The notes beneath the pieces are model-generated. The model made no database searches. It saw nothing but the letters and a program-made list of their open reading frames with translations, and had not been told where the DNA came from. The position numbers and the translations under genes were made by a program. A DNA stretch of 64,000 nucleotides from JBBIMP01 sp037444305 (GTDB lineage Bacteria; Acidobacteriota; UBA6911), in contig JBBIMP010000029.1 of the NCBI GenBank assembly GCA_037444305.1, forward strand, positions 4,969 to 68,968, read 5' to 3'. Position 1 is the first letter of the stretch; every line of letters begins with the position of its first letter. Of the stretch, positions 31,014-37,388 are shown one piece after another.

Positions 31014-31029
31014 TTCCAAAACATTGGAA
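31014..31029. promoter_or_regulatory. Perfect TTCCAA-4-TTGGAA palindrome upstream of the BlaI-type gene
   Basis: Six-base arms (31014-31019 and 31024-31029) surround four bases in the 204-base gap between the DUF362 gene and blaI-like gene. It could be an operator, but it does not match the TACA-n4-TGTA BlaI box. Confidence 0.35.
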
Positions 31030-31114
31030 TTGTTTGAGAGAGATGGCTGAATGCGTGCACGGCAGCTTCGGGACCGCTGGGGCGCCGCCGGAGAAGCAGG
31101 GGGAACGCCACCGC

Positions 31115-32173
31115 TCAGCGGGATCTCTCGACGGGATCGTCCAGCCCTGCCTCCAGGCGGGCGGCAAGGCTTGCGCTTTCCGGGTCGGCGGTGGCGAACC
31201 GGATCTCTTTTGCGGACTTCACCCCCAGCTCGAGTTCCACCGCCCGCTTGATCTGCGGCTGGTCGAACACCCGCCCTTCACGCAGCGTTGCACCGGCGCC
31301 ATTGAGGCGCAGCAGGACCACGCCCGCCGCATCCAGCGCCACCCGGTCGGCGGCCGCCAAAGCCGCCGCGGGCGCAGCCCGCTCGCCCTCCTCGGGACCG
31401 CCGCTGCAGAACACCTCCGCGGCATCCATCACCACCACTACAGGGCGGTAGAGCTGGTTGATTTCGGCTATCATCGACTGCTGATCCGGGGACGAATGGA
31501 GCTCCTCCATATAGTTCCAGCGGTCCGGCAGGATTGTCGACTGCTTTGCCAGCAGGCCCACCGAGTTCTTGAGGCTGGCGCTGAAAACCCCGCCGAAACG
31601 GTGCGTCTTCAGATTGCAGGTCTGGACTATGCAGGCATCTTTGAGAAACAGCGGCACCTCGACGCCGTTTTTCCAGTGGGACCCGGGCAATGCCTCCTGC
31701 CTCCACTCTCCTTCCGGCAGGTCTTCGAGCGCCAGAAGCTCGATGCCCAGTTCCCGGGCGATCTCGGTCATCCCGAGTTTGCTCCAGACATCCCGGGTCC
31801 GTCCCATCCCGCTCCGCTCCACCAGCGTCACCCTGCCGCACTCTTTTTCCCTGAGCCAGCCGACGATGGCCCGCAGGGCATCCGGGTGGGTGCTCGCCGG
31901 ATAGGGATCCGGACTGTTGAAGCTGCCCTTCAGGAGCACGTCTCTTCCTTCGAAGGAGGGCGGATCCACGAGCCGCAGTGCCGTTGCAATGGCCGCCCTG
32001 CGATCGGGATTGCGCGCAACCGCCACCGCCGCCCCGGCCGGCTCCTGCTCCTCCTGACGCGGCCGGGCCAAGGTCAGGCCGACCGCTCCACAGCCGACGC
32101 GGCGGCCGAACTCCCGCCTGCTGATACGCCCGCAGCCCGGCAAGAAATCTCTGGAAGGCTTCATGGTTCCCAT
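31115..32173 (-). CDS. DUF362 protein with Tat-like signal
   Basis: The 352-residue product begins with a twin-arginine motif (ISRREFGRRVGCGAVG) and a short hydrophobic stretch, so export in the folded state is likely. The body matches DUF362, a family often associated with iron-sulfur proteins and of unproven function: VLLKGSFNSPDPYPASTHPD, GRVTLVERSGMG and CNLKTHRFGGVFSASLKNSVGLL. I see no CxxCxxC ferredoxin motif. Only 23 bases separate its start from the divergent selenoprotein gene, so each gene's promoter must overlap the other's coding region. Confidence 0.82.
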   Translation of the reverse strand: MGTMKPSRDFLPGCGRISRREFGRRVGCGAVGLTLARPRQEEQEPAGAAVAVARNPDRRAAIATALRLVDPPSFEGRDVLLKGSFNSPDPYPASTHPDALRAIVGWLREKECGRVTLVERSGMGRTRDVWSKLGMTEIARELGIELLALEDLPEGEWRQEALPGSHWKNGVEVPLFLKDACIVQTCNLKTHRFGGVFSASLKNSVGLLAKQSTILPDRWNYMEELHSSPDQQSMIAEINQLYRPVVVVMDAAEVFCSGGPEEGERAAPAAALAAADRVALDAAGVVLLRLNGAGATLREGRVFDQPQIKRAVELELGVKSAKEIRFATADPESASLAARLEAGLDDPVERSR

Positions 32174-32196
32174 GTTATCCAGATACCGGAGGTGCC

Positions 32197-32424
32197 ATGC
32201 AAGAAAAAGTGCTGATCTTCGGAAAGAACTCCTGACCCTACACCCTGCAGGCCCGTGCGGCCTATGAAGAAAAGGGCGTGCCCTTCGAATACAAAGACGT
32301 CCTGCAGGACCGGGCGGCTTTGCAGGAAATGATGCGGTACTCGGCGGGCCGGCGTTTCGTACCGGTCATCGTGGACGGCGGCCGGGTTGAAGTGGGATTC
32401 GCCGGAGGCTCCTGACACATCTGA
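32197..32424 (+). CDS. Glutaredoxin-like selenoprotein with two selenocysteines (Uxx-star type)
   Basis: ATG 32197 follows a good GGAGGT site by three bases. Reading through two in-frame TGA codons (32233 and 32413) to the TGA at 32422 gives 75 residues: beta-alpha-beta glutaredoxin fold, redox motif N-S-U13-P-Y-T, the RRFVPVIVDGG cis-proline segment (Pro56) and the end GGS-U73-H-I-stop. The second Sec is third from the end, the feature from which, as I remember it, the Uxx-star family takes its name. Each TGA is followed by a stem-loop at SECIS distance. Read as stops, the TGAs would leave a 12-codon peptide, yet the fold is intact across both. The likely role is thiol/selenol redox chemistry in the cytoplasm; the partner is unknown. 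thiI follows 72 bases later. Confidence 0.85.
32249..32263 (+). promoter_or_regulatory. Candidate SECIS hairpin for Sec13
   Basis: AGGCC (32249-32253) pairs with GGCCT (32259-32263) around the loop CGTGC. The loop G (32255) is 20 bases after the first in-frame TGA, within the range expected for bacterial SECIS elements. Confidence 0.5.
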
Positions 32425-32442
32425 GGCCCGCAGTTGCGGGCC
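32425..32442 (+). promoter_or_regulatory. Candidate SECIS hairpin for Sec73, in the 3' untranslated region
   Basis: GGCCCGCA (32425-32432) pairs perfectly with TGCGGGCC (32435-32442). With a tetraloop AGTT the loop G is 18 bases after the second Sec TGA. It starts immediately after the true stop codon, so it is free of coding constraint. Confidence 0.6.
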
Positions 32443-32496
32443 CGCCCCCGGCCGACTCTCGCAGCGCCGGCCTTCATTCCCGGCGGACAGGACTCC

Positions 32497-33687
32497 GTGA
32501 AACGCAACATTCTGATCCACTACCACGAGATAAACCTCAAGCGGAACAACCGCGGCTGGTTCGAAAGCCGCCTGCACCACCACGTGGAATCCCTGCTCCG
32601 GGACATCCCGCACGACGGCGTCACCCGCTTCGGCGGGCGTATGCTGATCGCCGTGCGGGATGAGAGCCTGCTGCCGGAGGTCGGGAAACGGCTGCGCGGC
32701 GTCTTCGGCATCGCCAACTTCGCGCTCACCTGGGAGGCGCCCGCGGACATGGACGCCGTCAAGTCCGCCCTGGCGGCGCTGCTGCAAAGCAGGGCTTTCG
32801 AGTCCTTCAAGATCGACGCCCGCCGCGGGACCAAGAAGTTTCCCTTCAATTCCCAGCAGGTCAACGTGGAGCTGGGCGCATTCGTGCAGAAGCTGACCGG
32901 CGCCGCCGTACGCATGGAGAATCCCGACCTGACCTGTTTCGTGGAGCTGGTCGGCGACCGCGCGTTCCTCTATTTCGAGAAAATCCCCGGCTCCGGCGGC
33001 CTCCCTTCGCGCACCGGAGGCAAGGTGCTCTGCCTTCTCTCCGGGGGGATCGATTCCCCGGTTGCCGCTTATCGCATGCTCCGCCGCGGCTGCCAGGTGC
33101 GCTACCTCCACTTCCACAGCTTCCCCCACACGAGCCGGGAGTCGCAGGACAAGGTCCGCCGCCTGCTGCAGATCCTGGCCCGCTTCCAGCTCGCGGCGCG
33201 GCTGCACCTCGTGCCGTTCACGGACGTCCAGCGCGAAATCGTGGCCTATGCCCCCCCGCCGCTCCGCGTGGTCCTCTACCGGCGGTTCATGGTGCGCATT
33301 GCGGACGCGCTGGCCGCCAAGGAGAGCATCTCTGCGCTGGTCACCGGCGACAGCCTGGGCCAGGTTGCCAGCCAGACGCTGGAGAACCTCCGGGTGGTCT
33401 CGGCCGCCGCCCGGCTGCCCATCTTCCGCCCGCTCATCGGGGACGACAAGGAGGACATCATCCGGCTCGCGCGCGAAATCGGTACTTACGAAATCAGCAT
33501 TCTCCCCGACCAGGACTGCTGCACCATGTTCGTGCCGCGGCACCCGGAGACCATGGCCCGGCTCGAGCAGGTCGAGCAGGCCGAGGCCGCGCTGGACGTC
33601 GGCCGGCTCGTCGAAGCCGCGCTCGCAGGCTCCAGCCGCGAGACGGTCGAGGCCGACTTTTCCAGGGCTCATCCCAGCCTGGTGTGA
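32497..33687 (+). CDS. thiI: tRNA 4-thiouridine synthetase ThiI (short form, no rhodanese domain)
   Basis: ThiI adenylates U8 of tRNA and inserts sulfur; it also supplies sulfur for thiamine in some bacteria. The 396-residue protein has an N-terminal ferredoxin-like region, a THUMP domain (~60-165) and the PP-loop pyrophosphatase (CLLSGGIDSPVAAYRM). VTGDSLGQVASQTLENL and DQDCCTMFVPRHP follow. The C-terminal rhodanese domain of E. coli ThiI is absent, as in many Gram-positive and archaeal forms. GTG 32497 is chosen because family similarity starts there (VKRNILIHYHEINLKRNN). It lies directly downstream of the selenoprotein. Confidence 0.92.
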   Translation: MKRNILIHYHEINLKRNNRGWFESRLHHHVESLLRDIPHDGVTRFGGRMLIAVRDESLLPEVGKRLRGVFGIANFALTWEAPADMDAVKSALAALLQSRAFESFKIDARRGTKKFPFNSQQVNVELGAFVQKLTGAAVRMENPDLTCFVELVGDRAFLYFEKIPGSGGLPSRTGGKVLCLLSGGIDSPVAAYRMLRRGCQVRYLHFHSFPHTSRESQDKVRRLLQILARFQLAARLHLVPFTDVQREIVAYAPPPLRVVLYRRFMVRIADALAAKESISALVTGDSLGQVASQTLENLRVVSAAARLPIFRPLIGDDKEDIIRLAREIGTYEISILPDQDCCTMFVPRHPETMARLEQVEQAEAALDVGRLVEAALAGSSRETVEADFSRAHPSLV

Positions 33688-33707
33688 AAAATGAGAAAGG
33701 GACTGCC

Positions 33708-34250
33708 ATGAGCCGGAGAATCGAGGTTCTTCAGGGCGACATCACGCTGCGGAAGGTGGACGCCATCGTCAATGCGGCCAACAGCTCGCTGCTGGGCGGC
33801 GGCGGCGTGGATGGAGCCATCCACCGCGCGGCCGGGCCCCGGCTGCTGGAGGAGTGCCGCACCCTGGGCGGATGCCCCACCGGATCGGCCAGGATCACCG
33901 CGGGGTACAACCTGCCCGCCGCGCACGTGATCCACACCGTCGGCCCGGTCTGGCGCGGCGGCGATGCGGGCGAAGGCGAACTGCTGGCCTCCTGCTACCG
34001 CAAGTCGCTCGAGCTGGCCAGGGAGCACCGGCTGAAATCGGTCGCCTTCCCTTCGATCAGCACCGGCGCCTACCGGTTCCCCGTCGACCGCGCCGCGCGG
34101 ATCGCCGTCCGTGAAATCGCCGCCTTCCTGTCCGAACACGACCTGCCGGAGCGCGTGCAGATCGTCTGCTTCGACGCCGCCACCAGGGACTGCTACAGCA
34201 GAGCTCTCGCCGCTTTTGAGTCCACAGCAGCCACGGATTTCACGGACTGA
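33708..34250 (+). CDS. Macro-domain ADP-ribose/O-acetyl-ADP-ribose hydrolase
   Basis: This single macro domain has about 180 residues. The ligand-binding motifs are IVNAANSSLLGGGGVDGAIH and PSISTGAYRFPVDRAA, typical of the MacroD/YmdB group that removes ADP-ribose marks or deacetylates O-acetyl-ADP-ribose. ATG 33708 follows AAAGGGA. It begins 20 bases after thiI and is probably cotranscribed. The last nine residues (STAATDFTD) and the stop come mostly from a family B repeat, so the natural C-terminus has been replaced. Confidence 0.9.
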   Translation: MSRRIEVLQGDITLRKVDAIVNAANSSLLGGGGVDGAIHRAAGPRLLEECRTLGGCPTGSARITAGYNLPAAHVIHTVGPVWRGGDAGEGELLASCYRKSLELAREHRLKSVAFPSISTGAYRFPVDRAARIAVREIAAFLSEHDLPERVQIVCFDAATRDCYSRALAAFESTAATDFTD

Positions 34251-34320
34251 GTGGATTTCTCCATGGTCGGGCCGGCAGCCGCTGAATGGCTGATTCCGTA
34301 GAATCTGTGAAATCTGTGGC
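34230..34320. repeat. Family B inverted repeat (B3) overlapping the macro gene end
   Basis: The arms GCCACGGATTTCACGGA (34230-34246) and its inverse at 34304-34320 differ at two G-T-compatible positions, with a 57-base spacer. The left arm encodes the end of the macro protein. Confidence 0.85.
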
Positions 34321-34352
34321 CAGCCGGATTTTCAGCTTTTGATTTTCTGAAC

Positions 34353-34380
34353 TTGACAGGCGCATTTTCAATTGTATAAT
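34353..34380 (+). promoter_or_regulatory. Consensus sigma70 promoter of the efflux operon
   Basis: A perfect TTGACA (34353-34358) and a perfect TATAAT (34375-34380) are 16 bases apart. A short palindrome ATAG-A-CTAT (34403-34411) lies at the ArsR-type gene start (34409) and could be its operator. Confidence 0.8.
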
Positions 34381-34408
34381 AGTTGCGCATTTGGGAAACA
34401 TATAGACT

Positions 34409-34774
34409 ATGAAACGTACAACGCGCAACGACAAAGAGACTCTGCGGAAAATCCTCGAGCTGCAGTGCGAGATCTGCAAGGCCATGGGGCACCCGCTGCG
34501 GCTGGAGATCGTCGAGCACCTGCACGGCGGGGAGCTGTCCGCCGCCGCCCTGCTGGACCTGCTGGAGACGTCCAAGGCGAACCTGTCCAAGCACATCTCC
34601 CAGATGACCAAGGCCGGGATCGTAGACCAGAGACGCGAAGGCCGGCAGGCCTACTACCGCCTCACGCACCCCGAGATCCACGAAGCCTGCTCTCTCATGC
34701 GCTCGGTTCTCTACCGCCGGCTGAAGGAAGGCGGGAAACTGGCGCAGGCGCTGAGATCCCCGGAGGGGCGCTGA
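34409..34774 (+). CDS. ArsR-family transcriptional regulator
   Basis: This 121-residue winged-helix repressor has the helix-turn-helix at LSAAALLDLLETSKANLSKHISQMTKAGIV and the wing at QRREGRQAYYRL. The N-terminal CEICKAMGHPLRLEIVEHL includes two cysteines (LQCEIC) that could sense metal or thiol state, but the classic alpha-3 CVCDL motif is not present. It is first in the operon with the TolC/adaptor/RND pump genes and sits behind a near-perfect promoter, so it probably autoregulates them. Confidence 0.9.
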   Translation: MKRTTRNDKETLRKILELQCEICKAMGHPLRLEIVEHLHGGELSAAALLDLLETSKANLSKHISQMTKAGIVDQRREGRQAYYRLTHPEIHEACSLMRSVLYRRLKEGGKLAQALRSPEGR

Positions 34775-34808
34775 GCCATCGAACCACAGCCGCCATTCAG
34801 GTGAAACC

Positions 34809-36179
34809 ATGAAAAACCTTGCCCGAGTTCATTTTCTGATCCTGGCCGCGACGCTGGCCGGCGCGGGTCTCGCGGCCCCCGCCGGCGCCCAGCAGCCGCT
34901 GACCCTGCGGGAGTTCGTCACCCGCGTGCTGGAGCACAATCCCGACCTCGCCGCCGACGGCCCCGCGCGGGAAGCGGCGCGCGCCGACCTGCAGGCCAGC
35001 CGCGCCGGCTACCTCCCCCGGCTGGATTTCGAGCAGTCCTACGCCGGGGGCAACAATCCCGTTTACGTCTTCGGAACGCTGCTTACCCAGCGGCGGTTTA
35101 CCGCGGCGAATTTCGCGCTCTCCTCGCTGAATTCCCCGGATGCGGTGGACAACCTGCAGACCCGACTGTCCGCCCGGCAGACCCTGTGGGATTTCGGCCG
35201 GACAAAGCGGCGGATGGAGTCGGCGGCAACCGGCGCGGAGCTGGTCGACCGGGGTCACGAGAACCACGTCCGGCACGTTCTGCTGGCGGCCCTGGACACA
35301 TATTATTCCGTCTCGCTGGCGCGCGAGGCGCACCGGGCGTCGCAGGTCGCACTGGAATCGGCCGCGGCCATTCACGCGCAGGCAAGATCCAGAGTCGAGA
35401 GCGGCCTGGCCGTGGAAGCCGACCTGCTCCGCAGCCAGGCGCACCTGGCCGCCGCGCGCCAGCGCGAGATCCAGGCGCGCAGCCACCTGGAAACAGCCCG
35501 CGCCGCCCTGAACCGGATCATGGGGCAGCCGCTGGATTCCCCGCTCGGCGAAACCGCGCCGCTCGCCCCGGCAGCGCTGCCGCTTCCTACCGAAGAGTCG
35601 CTCGCGGCGGAACAGCTCGCGCGGCGCCCCGACTACCAGGCCAAGCTGGCCGAGATGCGTCTCGCGGAACTGGAGGTTCGGAACGGCAGGGGCGAGTTCC
35701 TCCCGGTAGTGGGGGCGTTTGCCTCCTGGGAGATGGACAATCCCTCGCTGAAGGACTACGGGGGGAACAACTGGACCGCGGGCGTGAGCCTGCGCTGGAA
35801 CCTTTTTGCCGGCGGGGCCGATGCGGCGCGCCTGCAGGCGGCCCGCCACCGGCTGGAACAGCGGCAGCGCGAGCTGCGGGCCCTGGAATCCGCCATGGCC
35901 CTCGAGCTCCGGGCATCGCTCCTCCAGGCGAAGGCCGCGGAGGAGCAGGTGGATGTGACCCGCGCAGCCCAGGCACAGGCCGAGGAGGGACTTCGCATCC
36001 TGAAAAACCGTTATGACGCCGGCCTGGCCACCATGACCGACCTGCTCTCGGCCGAAACCGCCAGAGCGGCCGCCAGGACCGCTTTTGCCGAAGCCGTGTA
36101 TCACCACAGGATCAGCTTTGCCGGGCTGGAGTCTGCTGCCGGCCTGCTGAGCCCTTCATCCAAAGCCACACAACCCTGA
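34809..36179 (+). CDS. TolC-family outer membrane efflux protein
   Basis: A signal peptide (MKNLARVHFLILAATLAGAGLAAPAGA) is followed by two OEP repeats with the expected coiled-coil, alanine- and glutamine-rich heptads. The protein has 456 residues. It should form the outer-membrane channel of the tripartite pump encoded by the next two genes. The stop is 15 bases before the adaptor start. Confidence 0.92.
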   Translation: MKNLARVHFLILAATLAGAGLAAPAGAQQPLTLREFVTRVLEHNPDLAADGPAREAARADLQASRAGYLPRLDFEQSYAGGNNPVYVFGTLLTQRRFTAANFALSSLNSPDAVDNLQTRLSARQTLWDFGRTKRRMESAATGAELVDRGHENHVRHVLLAALDTYYSVSLAREAHRASQVALESAAAIHAQARSRVESGLAVEADLLRSQAHLAAARQREIQARSHLETARAALNRIMGQPLDSPLGETAPLAPAALPLPTEESLAAEQLARRPDYQAKLAEMRLAELEVRNGRGEFLPVVGAFASWEMDNPSLKDYGGNNWTAGVSLRWNLFAGGADAARLQAARHRLEQRQRELRALESAMALELRASLLQAKAAEEQVDVTRAAQAQAEEGLRILKNRYDAGLATMTDLLSAETARAAARTAFAEAVYHHRISFAGLESAAGLLSPSSKATQP

Positions 36180-36194
36180 AAAGGTGACGGAAAC

Positions 36195-37388
36195 ATGCGC
36201 AGATACTCATACATGCCAGTTTTACTTGCCGCAGCGGCGCTCTTCGCCGGCGCCTGCCAGGAGTCCCCGCGGGGCTCCGCACCGTTGAAGCCCATTCCGG
36301 CCGAGGTTTTCACGGCCTCCTACGAGGAGGTCCCGGCGTCGATCGCGGTTCCCGGTTCGGTGCAGGCAAGATACAGGACGGTGATCTCCTCGCAGATCAA
36401 CGGCTTCGTCAAGGACGCCCGCGTCAAGGCCGGCGCCTCAGTAAGCGAGGGCCAGGTGCTCATGACGCTCGATGCCCGCGACGCGGAAAGCCAGAAGGCC
36501 GCCGCAGCCGCAGGCCTCGCAGAGGCCCGCGCGGCCCTGGACGAGGCCCGCAAGGCGGCCGCCGCCGCCGCCAACATGCGCGACGCCGCCAAAGCCTCGG
36601 CCAACCTCGCCGAGAACACCCACGCCCGCTACCTTAAGCTGTTCGAGACCAAGTCGGTTTCGCCCCAGGAGCTTGACGAGGTGAAGGCGCGCCGCGATGC
36701 CGCCGCCGCAGATCTCGCCGCCCGCGAGACCATGGCGGCCGCAGCCCAGGACCGTCTCCGGCAGGTCGAAGCCCGCATTGATCAGGCCGGCGCCCAGGCG
36801 CAGCGGGCCGACGTCCTGCTGGGCTGGACCGTCATCAAGGCCCCTGCGGCCGGCAGGATTGCCGAACGCTCCGTGGATCCCGGATCCGCGGTGTTCCCCG
36901 GCAGTCCCCTGCTGGTGCTGGAATCGACCGTCGTCCCGCAGGTGCTGGCGGACATGCCCGCCGGCCAGGCCGACCTGCTGCGCACGGGGCTCCAAGTTAC
37001 CGTCCTTGAACCGGGTACGTCTGCCGCCCTGCAGGGCGCCGTCTCGGAGATCATCCCCGTGTCCGTCCCCGGAACGCACACGGTGCGGTTCAAGGTGGAC
37101 ATGCCGGCCGGCTTCTCCGCTCCCTCGGGCCGCTTCGTGGAGGTGCGCGTGCCCTCCGGAAGCCGCCGCATCATGCTGGTCCCGCGCCGGTCGCTGCGCC
37201 AAACCGGCCAGCTCACCGGCGTCTTCGTGGTCGACGCCTCCGCCAGCGCGCGCTTCCGCCTGGTGAAAACCGCTCCCTACGACGCCGACAGGATCGAGCT
37301 GCTCTCGGGGCTGGACGCAGGCGAAAAGATCATCCGGTCGCCGGGTTCGCAGATCCTGGACGGCACCCCCGTGGAGGTCAGGCAATGA
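36195..37388 (+). CDS. RND efflux periplasmic adaptor (membrane fusion protein), lipoprotein
   Basis: The leader LLAAAALFAGAC ends in a probable lipidated Cys. The 397-residue protein has the barrel-hairpin-lipoyl layout: lipoyl half SSQINGFVKDARVKAGASVSEGQVLMTLD, an alanine-rich alpha-hairpin (~residues 95-200), and the returning half WTVIKAPAAGRIAERSVDPGSAVFPG. A beta-barrel and membrane-proximal domain follow. It links the inner-membrane pump to TolC. It overlaps the RND gene by four bases (ATGA). Confidence 0.92.
   Translation: MRRYSYMPVLLAAAALFAGACQESPRGSAPLKPIPAEVFTASYEEVPASIAVPGSVQARYRTVISSQINGFVKDARVKAGASVSEGQVLMTLDARDAESQKAAAAAGLAEARAALDEARKAAAAAANMRDAAKASANLAENTHARYLKLFETKSVSPQELDEVKARRDAAAADLAARETMAAAAQDRLRQVEARIDQAGAQAQRADVLLGWTVIKAPAAGRIAERSVDPGSAVFPGSPLLVLESTVVPQVLADMPAGQADLLRTGLQVTVLEPGTSAALQGAVSEIIPVSVPGTHTVRFKVDMPAGFSAPSGRFVEVRVPSGSRRIMLVPRRSLRQTGQLTGVFVVDASASARFRLVKTAPYDADRIELLSGLDAGEKIIRSPGSQILDGTPVEVRQ

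Noticed and set aside
32197..32424. Reading the selenoprotein locus as a decayed pseudogene or sequencing error
   Set aside because: There are no frameshifts. Both anomalies are TGA and not other stops, they occur at a redox position and at the third-last position, and each has a hairpin at the right distance. Random decay would not give this pattern.
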